From assembly GCA_033398695.1 (NCBI GenBank), contig CM065816.1:129863358-129927357 (forward strand): DNA of 64,000 nucleotides. The letters run 5' to 3'. Below the pieces are notes generated by a model that searched no databases, had not been told where the DNA came from, and was given only the letters and a program-made list of their open reading frames with translations. Shown in pieces: positions 29,461 through 39,912 of the stretch (position 1 is the first letter of the stretch; each line of letters opens with the position of its first letter). The translations under genes and the position numbers were made by a program. The DNA is from Orobanche coerulescens. Lineage: Eukaryota > Streptophyta > Magnoliopsida > Lamiales > Orobanchaceae.

Positions 29461-30058
29461 TAATTAGTTAAGGATTACTCTTTGTGTGCAGAAGTGTACA
29501 GAAAATGCATTGGGAACCCTGGAATTGCTCGAGCGATTCGCGATTTACTTCTCTCAATTAGTTAGGAGTGGGTTCATTGAGGGACTATGATTAATCCGGC
29601 TAAACTGGAATCACCTAGTTATAAAACAAAAGAAGTGATTGTTATTGTAACTTTATGTTTGGCAGATAAGATAGAAAATGTAGATATGATAGAATGGTTA
29701 TGACACCCTAGTTCCACATCAGGATTAAATTTAAATTTATAATTTTAATTCTACATATAATTAGAGAAAAAGGAAAAAAAAATTAAATTTTTCTTTTTCG
29801 GCCATATCCCCCCGCTCAGGGCCGGTCCTGACATTTCGTAGGCCCTAGGCGAATTCTGATAAATAGCCCCCTTACTTAACATAATAAACGTGGGTAATGT
29901 GCAATGAGTCTCATTAAAACATTATGGCGCAAAATCCTCCATAGGTAAAACACCACCACGAAAAGAGTACTCTACCCAATTTATTAAAAGAAATAACAAA
30001 GAGTATAAAAACTTAGGGGACATAAAACCGAACCCAAGTGAAAATATTACAAAGATTC

Positions 30059-30231
30059 TTAACGTCCTAAGAAGCGGTTTGTTCGGGCATTTTGAGATGC
30101 AAAATCACATATAATCACATGAACATCAATTTTGTCCAACATATCTGTCTCAACTGATAAAGTTGCCAAACTATTCAGTCTCTCTTGTGATATTGATGAC
30201 CTCAAGTAGGTTTGATCAACTTCAGTTTTCT
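30059..30231 (-). pseudogene. hAT transposase C-terminal fragment
   Basis: A 57-codon minus-strand frame ending at a TAA reads TYLRSSISQERLNSLATLS, then DMLDKIDVHVIICDFA and ARTNRFLGR. This is the C-terminal dimerisation region of plant hAT transposases of the TTF/MYM zinc-finger type (SQERLNGLAxLSIE, then FAxxKARR). The rest of the gene is deleted. Confidence 0.75.
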
Positions 30232-30394
30232 TTTAAACTCTATATCTAAGTTTCTTTTTTCCCATTTTTCAGCACCACATTTGTATTTTTTAGGGTACAT
30301 CTTAAAACCAAGTACAATAACACTATATCAATTAGCAACAAAATAAAAATCTAGAAAGTAGAAGTAGAGTCGGGAACAAAAGCATCTGATTGTT

Positions 30395-30530
30395 GACAGC
30401 GGCAGATGGATCATGGCGGGCCGACAGAGTGAATGGCTCGCGGTGGTCCGGCGACGGATGGCTCGCGGCGGTCCGGCAGAGTGGATGGCTTGCGGTGGTC
30501 CGACGACGGATGGCTCACGGCGGTCCTTGC
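30395..30530 (+). repeat. GC-rich tandem repeats inside the hAT derivative
   Basis: Four to five imperfect units of about 28 bp built on GGATGGCTCGCGGTGGTCCG, alternating between CGACG and CAGAGTG joins. They lie in AT-rich DNA and resemble no transposase sequence. Confidence 0.75.
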
Positions 30531-30889
30531 TCTTTCAGACTTTTCTCTGCTCCAATTTTTCTGCTTTTGTTTAGTGAAGAAATCTGATTTTCAATCCTTG
30601 ACGTTTCACATTTGCTGCTACCTTAAAAATTAGGCACGGGTAGTTGTCAAAGTCAAATTAGGATTTTAGGGGATATTATGGTGGGCAGCTGTCAAAATAG
30701 AATTTTAGAAGTGTAGGGGAATTAAAAAAAAAGTGGCCCCCTCTTTGCTTTGGGCCCTGGGCCGGGGCACTCATTGTCTACCCCCAGGGCCGGGCCTGCC
30801 CCCGCTCTTCTCAATTCTTCTTGATCAACAATTTCCCACCGTCACCGTCCACCTTCTCCACCAACCGACAAATGTTGTGCAGTTTCAAT

Positions 30890-31296
30890 TAGGGGTGTTC
30901 AAAACCGGATATCCGAAAATTCGGATATCCGAAAATTCGGATATCCGAAATTTCGGATACGGATATCGGATATCCGAATATCCGGAAAAAATATAAATTA
31001 TATCCGGATATCCTTATATTCGAAAAAATATTCGGATTTGGATATCGGATATCCGAATATCCGAAAAAAACTTCGGATATTGATATCGGATATCCGAATA
31101 TCCGAATACATTCTATTATTTAAGATATAAAAAAATAAAATTTTTAGGATTTTTCGGATATTTCGGATATCCGAATATCCGATTTTTCTGAAAAGTACTA
31201 TCCGATATCCGAATTCGAAGTTCCGGATATCCGAACTTCGGATTTTCAGATATTTCGGATCGGATATCGGATATCGAATATTTTTGAACACCCCTA
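30890..31296. mobile_element. hAT-type MITE, copy 1, packed with GGATATCCG words
   Basis: Terminal inverted repeats TAGGGGTGTTCAAAA and TTTTTGAACACCCCTA. Flanks 30882-30889 GTTTCAAT and 31297-31304 TTTTCAAT form an 8-bp duplication with one mismatch. The interior is almost wholly built of CGGATATCCG and ATTCGGATATC words in both orientations, so the element folds on itself at many registers. Open frames over it translate the repeat (ISDIRI...) and are not genes. Confidence 0.9.
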
Positions 31297-32639
31297 TTTT
31301 CAATACTCCATTGGGTTCCTATCTCTCTCCTCAATTCTTCTTTACATCCAAAAAGATTTCATTCTTTTTAATACAATTCCCACAAGTTTGATGTGGCTTC
31401 CAGATGAGCAATCCTCTTCTTAATCCAACTCAGTGATGGTTCGTACAGTTCGGCTTATTTACAGCCATATTCAAAATGGCGGCCGAAGACGGTGCGACAG
31501 AAATGGTGCTGAGTTACATGCGATCCAGATGAAGAATGGGGTGGGTAATTCTGACTTTTCCGATTTAATCTTGGCTTGTTTGCTATGTGTGATTAAGATG
31601 TATAATATATCTAATCCATATTTATATCTCATTTGGTATAGAGTATTGATAAAATTCGGGCCCGTATAAATAATATTGATTTGTGTTATTGCGTATCCCA
31701 CCTAAGAGGTGGTATTATGTGATATTAAAAAATACTGCAACTGATAAATTCAATAAACTACCATAATTTCTACATTTTGCAGAGAATTTAATACATCGTA
31801 CCAAATATTAATTTATTATATTGTAGTATAAGAAATCTCAATCAATCTTATCAAGTTTTATCCCATACAACTTAGCAAACCAGCCATTGAGGTATGTTCA
31901 AGTAAGGATTATTTATCTTAGGGTAGAAGTGGGTTATGTATTCTAAAGAGGAATAGTGTGTTAGGAACGAGCTTTGTTTAGTAACAAGCTCCTGACGTTA
32001 GACATCCAGGCTACCAAATGGTAGTTAGGGCCTGTCCGCTTTCGACTGCATGGACTTTATGGCCATATATCTTATTCGCAAAGCCATAACCGATTGTTCG
32101 ATTGTGATCTGAGTGGAATGAGTTATTTGTTTGGATTATGCTGTCTGTCTGGATAAAGATGAAATGCTGTTTATCTGCATTGTTGAATCAACTGTCTGAA
32201 TGACAGAAATGATCATTTTACTCCCTCGATATATATAAAAATGTATTAAATATTTATATCCAAAATAGTCCAACACCATACAATTACAAATTGCACAACA
32301 TCATAATAATATAACACAATATCTAGTTATAATAGTCATTTGGTTCCATTAAGATGATAGCTTACCGAATAAGGAGCTGGGGGATCACTGTCCCGTTAAA
32401 CTGCTATCTTATTGATTAAGCTTTTGGTAAACACATTATCAGCTGTCCGAAAAAACTATAAGAAATCAATAAGCTTCATTAAGCTGCTAGTAATATGCCT
32501 TAATCTGGACAGAAATGGATTATTCGGTAAGTGTGGAACAATATTTTATAATGACGGATCTACATCTAAACTATTGGTGGTGCCTATTCAGGTCCGATTT
32601 TGTGAAATTTGGGAAATTTGGGGTCCTAGCCCAACTATT
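31297..32639. other. Intergenic, nothing recognised
   Basis: No supported gene. Short frames here have no domain. The sequence is AT-rich, with ordinary composition and no clear terminal repeats. Confidence 0.5.
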
Positions 32640-32649
32640 TGACAGATGC

Positions 32650-32752
32650 CCTTTCAAAGTGTGGTTGCAACAATTCTATACTTAACCTTATCCAGCCAAA
32701 CGCGCCTGAGAAGAGAAATCTCAAACTCCCACTCTCTTCCTCACTACTCTCA

Positions 32753-32797
<45 letters not shown>

Positions 32798-33040
32798 AAT
32801 CTCCACCCCCTCTCTCTTTTCTTCATTTTAAATTCACACACGATGCACACACCCATCTACACACTAATACTGGAAAGAAAACACCCGCACACATCAAATC
32901 CCGCGAACCAAATCGGAAGAAGAGGAACCATCTCTCTAATTCTTAGTTCTCACTAGCACCGCCGACGGGATCGAACTGCCAAGGCTCGCCGTCTATGCTG
33001 GTCCGAAAATCCCCCTGGTTTTGCAGATTCGGCAAGGGTA
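32650..33040 (+). promoter_or_regulatory. Leader-like block with (CT)n run and splice-donor-like site
   Basis: A 40-bp CT run (about 32755-32797) in a C-rich, purine-poor segment is followed by a GC-richer stretch and AAGGGTAAGTCGG at about 33034-33045. This is the look of a plant 5' untranslated exon and its first donor site. No coding frame follows directly. It could be the detached leader of the RBM39-like fragment downstream, and no sequence link proves it. Confidence 0.35.
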
Positions 33041-33574
33041 AGTCGGAATTGGATCTGGCTGATAGATCTTATGGTTTCCACATTTTTTTTTTCTTTTTGG
33101 TTTGGATTAAGAACTGATATTGGTTTTCACTTTGGTTGTGTGACTGGTTTCTGGAGTTAGCCGGTATGGGTTTGGGGTTGAAGATGAAAGTGGCATCTAT
33201 TGTATTTGGTGAATTTCTATGCTTTGACCGGTTGCGACCGACGGGTCTGGAAATCCAGATTTATACGAGAAAACAAAATAGCCTATGATTTACATATACT
33301 AGTTGAGAAGAAAGAAGAGAAAAATGCAGTAGGTGATGAATTGATCTGTGCTAGTGAAGAGTCGATTTGCAGAAAAAGGTTTTGAGAAAATGCGTTGAAC
33401 GATTGCAGAGGAAAAAAATGAGAAAAAAATATTGTGTGTGTATTTTACTGAGTTGCAGAGTGAATTATGTGAGTGTGAACTCTAACTATAGTCTAAAATT
33501 TTAATTACAAGTATCCAATGATGACCCCCCTCAACTACATCATCTTCTTCTGCTAACTTCCCTAACGTGACATG
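33041..33574. other. Intron-like or intergenic DNA
   Basis: T-rich sequence with TTGTAATTT-type words. A 61-codon frame at 33200-33385 has no domain. Confidence 0.4.
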
Positions 33575-33582
33575 CTGATTGT

Positions 33583-33994
33583 TAGGGTGTTCGAAACTGG
33601 ATATCCGGAATTTTGGATAGTATATTTTGGTATTCGATATCAATATCCGAAATTTCGGATATCCGAATACGAATATTGGATATCCGAATATCCAGAAAAA
33701 AATATGAATTATATTCGGATATCCTTATATTCGATAAGGATATTTGGATTCGGATATCGGATATCCGAATATCCGAAAAAATTTTGGATATGGATATCAA
33801 ATATCCGAATATCCGAATACCTTCTATTATTTAAAATATAAAAAATAAATTTTTTCGGATTTTTCGAATATTCGAATATCCAAATTTTTTTAAAAAGCAT
33901 ATCCGATATCCGAATCCGAGAAAGCGGATATCCGAATTTTTGGATATCCGAAAAGAAAGCGGATATCGGACATCGATATTTTTGAACTGCCCTA
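33583..33994. mobile_element. hAT-type MITE, copy 2
   Basis: Same family as 30890-31296: ends TAGGGTGTTCGAAAC and TTTTTGAACTGCCCTA, interior of GGATATCCG and CCGAATATCC words. The 8-bp flanks CTGATTGT (33575-33582) and TTGATTGT (33995-34002) differ at one position. It is more decayed than copy 1. Confidence 0.88.
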
Positions 33995-34149
33995 TTGATT
34001 GTGGTACAGATTCTATAAGGTTTGGGCATAGGCTGGGCCCAATTGGTGTTAATTGTAAAATTTGGGTTGTTGGCCCAAAAGTTATTAAATAAGTTGGATT
34101 AGATTTAATTAAAGTGGACTTGTTAATTATTGGGCTTAATGCATAATTT

Positions 34150-34390
34150 TTTTTTTTTTTTTGATAACTCAGTTTTTAGACTTACACCTAACTATGTGTG
34201 AGTGTAACAGCTCCGCTTTCTCATTACTGCCACCAAATTAAATCGCGGGATGTGCACGAACTGACCAGTGTCTTGTCGGGTTCTGTTGACGTACAACCAG
34301 ATCCTCCCAGGTAAAGAGAACATGAAGTACCCCCGAATCGAACCCACACGGATGATATTCAGTATTAGGTTCTGTCAAAGGCTTAATCAA
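34150..34390 (-). mobile_element. SINE remnant, minus strand
   Basis: On the minus strand: a B-box-like GTGGGTTCGATTCGGGGG (about 34334-34351), a body with TGCACATCCCGCGATTTAA shared with the SINE at 24757-25005, and an A tail seen as the T run at about 34150-34162. The A box is degenerate. Confidence 0.6.
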
Positions 34391-34689
34391 GACGAATCAT
34401 GCTTATTTTCATTTTTTTCTCGCGTCGATTAAGAAGTTGCAAACTCTTTTACATACACAGCTTTATATCTAACACGAGAACAGTATAGGCTGATAGCTAC
34501 GAATTGCATTTGTCAGGTTCACCATGTACGATTTATTACGGATAGCAACTCAAGTCGTTTTAAAGGAGTTGGGTAGGGTTTTTTCTTTTTCTTTTTCTTT
34601 TTCTTTCATGTTTTGGTGGTAGACTTCTTGATTCATTAACCAGATAAGATGAGCTAGTATATCGGGTAAATGAGCAGTCATGTTTTGGC

Positions 34690-35330
34690 AATGTGTTTTA
34701 TATGGATGTTGACCACTTGCTTTTGACTATTTATGATCCTAAATATGTCGGGTATATCGAGTTCCACGATGCGAAGTCAGTACCTATGGCTATTGCACTC
34801 TCTGGTCAGCCTATTCGTGGTCAGCCATTGAGGGTGAAGGCATCAGAGTCCAGAAAAATCTGATGCAGTCAACTTGTGGGGATGCTGAAATAGGTGGAAT
34901 GATAGGCCCATATTCTGGTGTAGCTAGAAGGCTATACGTGAGCAATATCTATACCATTGTGGAGGAAGATGGGATTTTTTTTTCTTCTTCACTGTAGTTC
35001 CAGTCTTGGTATTCTTGGATTATATAAATAGTTATCTTGAGAATCTTTACATTTGGTCGTTCTTTGTCAACATTTAATTTTTGATATATATGTGTATAGA
35101 TTTTTGGAGCATTTTGTTCTATAGAACTGGTCCAGTTACATCTTGATGAAAATAACTGCCGCAAAGCGTTTGGCATTGTTCAGGTGCGGTTATTATTTAA
35201 GAAGCCTACATCTATTTGTACATTCTACATGTTTACATTGAACTGAAGTTCAAGCGAGCACCAACAGTCTAACATGATTTAGGTCCCTGCAGTTTCAACG
35301 GTTTGAAGATGCTACAAGTTTGAATGAAAT
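34690..35330 (+). pseudogene. RBM39/CC1-like splicing-factor gene fragment, with introns
   Basis: Frames give VGYIEFHDAKSVPMAIALSG, QPLRVKAS then, after a gap, GPYSGVARRLYVSNI. After a 110-bp intron-like gap comes GAFCSIELVQLHLDENN then RKAFGIVQ ending at a GTGCGG donor, and later FQRFEDATSLNE. This matches the end of RRM1, the linker and RRM2 of plant RBM39/CC1-like splicing factors, whose linker reads GPYxGxxRxLYVGNL. Stops and lost bases break it, and the first and last parts of the gene are absent. Introns are kept, so it came from DNA and not from a processed RNA. From 34904 on it forms the left arm of the hairpin. Confidence 0.65.
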
Positions 35331-36611
35331 TTGGAGATTGCAGGTTGGGTGATTAAGGTAAATTTTGATGATGCGGGACGAAATGCTGATTTTGATGATG
35401 ATGAAGATGGTAATGCACAAAGGTTTTTTTTCTCTTGTTCCTCCCATGGTTTCCGACCTATCCCCCAGTTCTAAAAGAAAGGAGATTTATCAGATAGGAC
35501 AAGCTGTCAAGCGAGCTTATGAGATTTCCGACATAGGTTCCATAGATCCCGACTTTCAGCTTATCAATTATCTTTACCCAAAAAAACTAACTGTCACTGA
35601 TCAAGAACTTAATCTAAAATAGATTTATGGTAGAGACAAATCTCAGCCTTTTTTTTTATTGATGATCAAGACGAATCATGTCTATTAGAACTCAAGGATC
35701 CTCATCGAGAAATGAAAGCCTTTGAATTTGCGCATTACCACATAATGTGCCAATTGCCGTAATGCACTAATTCAAAAGCTTTCATTTCTCGATAAGGATC
35801 TTTGGGTTCTAATAGACATGATTCGTCTTGATCATCAATAAAACCCCCCCAGAGATTTGCCTCTAGCATAAATATCTTTTTGATTAATTTCTTGATCAAT
35901 GACAGTTAGATTTTTTTTAGTAAAGGTGATTGATAAGCTGAAGGTCGGGATCTACGGAACTTATGTCGGAAATCTCATAAGCTCGCTTGACAGCTTGTCC
36001 TATCTGATGAATCTCCTTTCCTCTAGAACTGGGGGATAGGTCGGAAATCATGGGAGGAACAAGAGAAAGAAAACCTCTGTGCATTACCACCTTCATCATC
36101 AAAATCAGCATTTTGTCCAGCATAATCAAAATTTACCTTAATCACTCGACCTGCAATCTCCAAATTTCATTCAAACTCAGTGCCCTTGTAACATCTTCAA
36201 GCCGTTGAAACTACAGGGACATAAATCATGTTAGACGGTTGGTGCTTGCTTGAACTTCAGTTCAATGTAAACATATAAAATGTACAAATAGATATAGGCT
36301 TCTTAAATAATAACCGCGCTTGAACAATGCCAAACACTTTGCGGCAGTTATTTTCATCAAGAGGCAACTGAACTAGTTCTATAGAACAAAATGCTCCAAA
36401 AATTTATACACATATATATCAGAAATTAAATGTTGACAAAGAACGACCAAATGTAAAGATTCTCAAGATAACTATTTATATAATAATCCAAGAATACCAA
36501 GACTGAAACTGCAGTGAAGAAAAAAAATCCACCTGGCGAAGACCATCTTCCTCTACAATGGTATTGATATTGCTCATGTATAGCCTTCTAGCTACACCAG
36601 AATATGGGCCT
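34904..36611. repeat. Giant inverted repeat (hairpin), arms about 840 bp, loop 20 nt
   Basis: Left arm 34904-35738 and right arm 35759-36611 are reverse complements along their whole length, at roughly 90-95% identity by eye, and the loop is 35739-35758. Both arms hold the RBM39-like exon pieces with intron sequence and an unidentified distal piece. The right arm keeps bases the left has lost (near 36530 and 36180), so neither is a direct recent copy of the other in its present form. The left arm continues outwards into more RBM39-like sequence, while the right arm ends at copia gag sequence. A transcript through it would fold into a long double-stranded stem. Confidence 0.93.
35405..35622 (+). 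other. Unidentified ORF piece conserved in both hairpin arms
   Basis: The left-arm frame contains SLVPPMVSDLSPSSKRKEI, then IGQAVKRAYEISDI, DPDFQLINYL. The right arm on the minus strand (35917-36129) has the same with a few replacements (VSDL to ISDL, DPDFQ to DPDLQ). I do not recognise the family. The changes are largely conservative, which may reflect past coding. It is joined to RBM39-like sequence and looks chimeric. Confidence 0.45.
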
Positions 36612-37345
36612 CATGAGGATTGGAAAAATGACCATTACAACTATAAAGCAACTCAATTGTATATTGTGCTTTTAATTCGGAAGAACATATTCGAATTTCT
36701 TCGTGTGAAAGTGTCAAAAAAATTTGAAAAATGCTCGACGTCACTCACGAAGGCAGAACTCAAGTCAAGGAGACAAAAAAAGATATGCTTCTCCATGACT
36801 ATGAGGTATTAATGATGAAAGATGACGTGTCCATATCAAATATGCTCTACCAATTTTCGGTCATCACAAATGGAATAGCTTGCTTTGGTAAACCATTGTC
36901 GAGTAGTGAAAAAGTGAAGAAAAGTATTACGATCACTACCTCGTGAATGGGATAGAACGGTCACAGATATTATGGAATCAAAAGATCTAAACACCTTGGA
37001 TTGTAGCACCCTTGTCGGTTCGCTAATAAACTATGCGATCGTGTTAACATTAAGAAATGCCAAACCGAAGCCTAAAGAGAAAACCATAGCTTTGAAAGCT
37101 AAAAAGATGTAAGAAATCCCGCTTGATGATGATGAAGAATCGGCATTTTATGCCAAAAGCTTCAATAAATATCAAAACTTATTAAACTGTAGAAGAAAAG
37201 ACATCAACTCGCAAGCTCCGAATGAGTCAAAAAGGTTCGACAATAATTGTCGAAATTTTGGAAAACCCAGCAACTTTGCAAAAACCTGTCGCGGCTTTTT
37301 TTCCCAAAAGAAAACATATATAGCCACTTGGAGTGACGATGACGA
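36612..37345 (+). pseudogene. Copia gag fragment
   Basis: Plus-strand frames in order: LDVTHEGRTQVKETKKDMLLHDYEV (split over 36730-36800), ISNMLYQFSVITNGIACFGK, SSSEKVKKSI, then SLINY-like, ALKAKKM and a late knuckle-like [17 protein letters not shown] near 37245-37290. This is a UBN2-type gag of the kind seen in large copia elements. Several frameshifts. It runs head-on into the minus-strand fragment that follows. Confidence 0.7.
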
Positions 37346-38709
37346 AGGATATGAAAATATTTAAAATAATCCCCATTCAGGAATACGCTCTTAATGTCCA
37401 TTTGATATACTATAATGCTCTTATGGGCGGCAAAAGCTAAAAATATCCTGATGGCTTCAAATCTGGCTACATGGGCAAATATTTCATCGTAGTCTATGCC
37501 TTCTTCCTGCCTGTAGCCTTGTGCGACTAGATGGGATTTCTTTCTGATAACTAGTCCATTGTCATCCTTCTTGTTTATAAATACCCATTTGGTTCAAATT
37601 ACAGCTTGATGTTCAGGTATGGGTACTACATACCATACATTGTTTCTTTCAAAACCATTAAACTCTTCTTCCATAGAAGTGATCCAGTGAGAATTATTCA
37701 AAGCTTCATTGGCAGAAACAGGTTCAGATTGAGCTAAGAATACAGCTAGGGTGCACATAGCTAGTCTCTTAATTTTAGCTTGAGATTTCCATACAGGAAA
37801 TGGAGATCTCTCAGATTCGGGTTCTTCTTGCGCACATAGTATAGTTCCTTGTGTACTCTGTATTCTCCCGCGGGTAGATACTCCAACATCAATGTCTCCT
37901 ATGATTAACTACTGACGGTGATCTCTTAGACATCTCCTGTCGGGTTCTAGTTCTGCGTCCCGTACTGTATCTTATGGTGTTGTAGTTTCGACTTTAGCTT
38001 GTACAACATCAGCTTCAACTACCTCTGTTCTTACAGTTGCGGGGTTGATCTCTAAGTCTACGACAGGTTCTGTTGGAGTTGTAGGGTCATTAATGGAGAG
38101 TGTTTGGATATTCTGAGTCAAGTTTTCTACTCCTGTAGGATCATGGTCAGGTTCATCAAACACTACATGTACAGATTCCTCGATTGTCACCTTCTTTTTG
38201 TTAAAGATTCTGAAAGCCTTGCTGACAGAAGAATATACTACAAATATCCCTACATCCGACTTCTCGTCAAAAGTCTTGAGTTGATCTTTCCTATTATTCA
38301 GAACATAATATCGGCATCCAAAGATGTGAAAATATGAAACTAAAGGAGTTCTATTATCCCATACCTCATAGGCTGTTTTGTTGTGATGCTTGTTGATAAT
38401 ACAGCGATATTATGTATAGCACACTGCATTTGTTGCTTCGCCCCAGAATCGCTGCGACAACTTGCTTGCGGCGATCATGGTTCTTGTGGCTTCCTTGAGC
38501 GTCATATTCTTTCGCTCGGCAACACCATTTTGTTGAGGAGTTCGGGCGGCTGAGTATTCGTGTTGTATTCCATTGTCCGAATAGTATTGCTCTATAAAGC
38601 GATTTGTGAATTCAGTACCTCTGTCGGAACGAATGGACATGATGCTCAACCCTTTCTCATTCTGAAGCTTTCTCAGGTGCTCAGGCAACTTTGTTGTGGT
38701 TTTTTTCTT
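37346..38709 (-). pseudogene. Copia pol fragment (integrase to RT), minus strand
   Basis: Right to left: the integrase core piece 38410-38709 with SIRSDRGTEFTNRFIEQY and ARTPQQNGVAERKN (second Asp and Glu regions), then SRNVVFDE-like HVVFDEPD (near 38160), then RT pieces [23 protein letters not shown] near 37500-37560 and [12 protein letters not shown] near 37365-37401. The RT is cut after this. The integrase is cut on its other side by the CACTA end at 38710. The element is convergent with the gag fragment at 36612-37345. Confidence 0.85.
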
Positions 38710-39912
38710 CACTACTACAAAAACAGTATTTAACAGCGGTTCTGGAGCCACTTTAACAGCGGTTTTTGGAATCGTTGTTAAAGGTCCTGCTGTTAATTTT
38801 TTTTTTTCAATTTTTTTTAGAAATTATTTTTTAACAGCGGTTGTATAAGAACCGCTGTTAAAATTATAATTTAACAGCGGTCTCGAACAACTGCTATTAA
38901 AATTGTTGAAATAAAAAATCAATTAAAACCTTTGCCTGACCCACTCGACACTTGCCCGCCTGTCGCGACCTGATTTATGCATATAAATGTACATTAAAAT
39001 TATAATGTATATTATACAATAAACTTAATGAAAGTGATAATTAAACTTTTATTATTTATATTATTAATTGAGATATTATATTATTATAGAATAATAATAT
39101 AATGTAATAAAAATTATATTACATTATATTAAAATTTTTAATATGTATATATAATTTTATATATTACAATGTATTTGTAGAATTATATTATATATAAAAA
39201 ATTATAATTTGTATATTATATAAAAAATTAATCATGCTGAAAATTATAAATTTGTAACCTATATTAAATATACTAATAAGTTATATTATTTGTTGATGAT
39301 ATACTGTAATGAAAATTGTCACATTATATATCAAAAAATTATAATATATAGTGATACTTTCAAAAAATATAATATATTTATAGAATTATATTATACATAT
39401 TTATATTAAATATTATAATTACATTGTATAATAAATTTAATCAAATGAAACTTTAAAATTTATATTGTACATTAAAAATATTAATATTATAATATAATAA
39501 AAATTATATTACATTAAATATAATGTATTTATAGAATTTATCTTATATAAATTAAAATTTTAATGTATGATTTTAACAGCGGTTCTTACTAGAACCGCTG
39601 TTAAAATAACCGCTGTTAAAATCATACATTAAAATTTTTAATATATATAAGATAAATTATATAAATACATTATACTTGATGTAATATAATTTTTATTATA
39701 TTATAATATTAATAGTTTCAATGTACATTATAAATTTTTAAAGTTTCATTTGATTAAATTATTATACAATATAATTATAATGTTTATATAAATATATTTA
39801 TATATATATATATATAATATAATTCTATAAATAAATTATATTTCGTAAAATTATAACCATATACTATATTTTTTGATATATAATGTAACAATTTTCATTA
39901 CAGTATATTATC
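38710..39912 (+). mobile_element. CACTA-type transposon end with AACAGCGGT subterminal repeats
   Basis: It begins CACTACTACAAAAACAG, a CACTA-like terminus, inside copia integrase. Words TTTAACAGCGG and their complement CCGCTGTTAA recur at about 38727, 38753, 38832, 38853, 38873 and again at 39577-39615. Such subterminal arrays are where CACTA transposases bind (known for En/Spm TNPA). The rest is extremely AT-rich without ORFs, so it is non-autonomous. The element is cut at 39912 by the Tekay LTR, and its other end is not in the window. Confidence 0.65.
39294..39912. repeat. Foldback: 300-bp AT-rich inverted repeat centred on AACAGCGGTT motifs
   Basis: The left arm (about 39294-39585) and right arm (about 39610-39909) are reverse complements with scattered differences. 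Examples are GATGATATACTGTAATG on the left and its counterpart CATTACAGTATATTATC at the right edge. The centre is TTTTAACAGCGGTTCTTAC with inverted copies. The right arm stops exactly where the Tekay LTR begins. Confidence 0.85.

Larger units (their letters stand above)
29817..30798 (-). mobile_element. hAT transposon deletion derivative, 982 bp
   Basis: Terminal inverted repeats are CAGGGCCGGTCCTG on the left and the complement CAGGCCCGGCCCTG on the right, in the hAT style. They are flanked by an exact 8-bp duplication CCCCCGCT (29809-29816, 30799-30806). It keeps only the last part of a transposase and cannot move on its own. Confidence 0.92.

Noticed and set aside
30998..31334. ORFs with repeated ISDIRI-type residues
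   Set aside because: They come from the GGATATCCG array of a MITE, and the same occurs in copy 2 at 33572-34029.
32635..32956. ORFs over the CT run (Ser/Leu or Arg/Glu repeats)
   Set aside because: They are simple-sequence translations of (CT)n.
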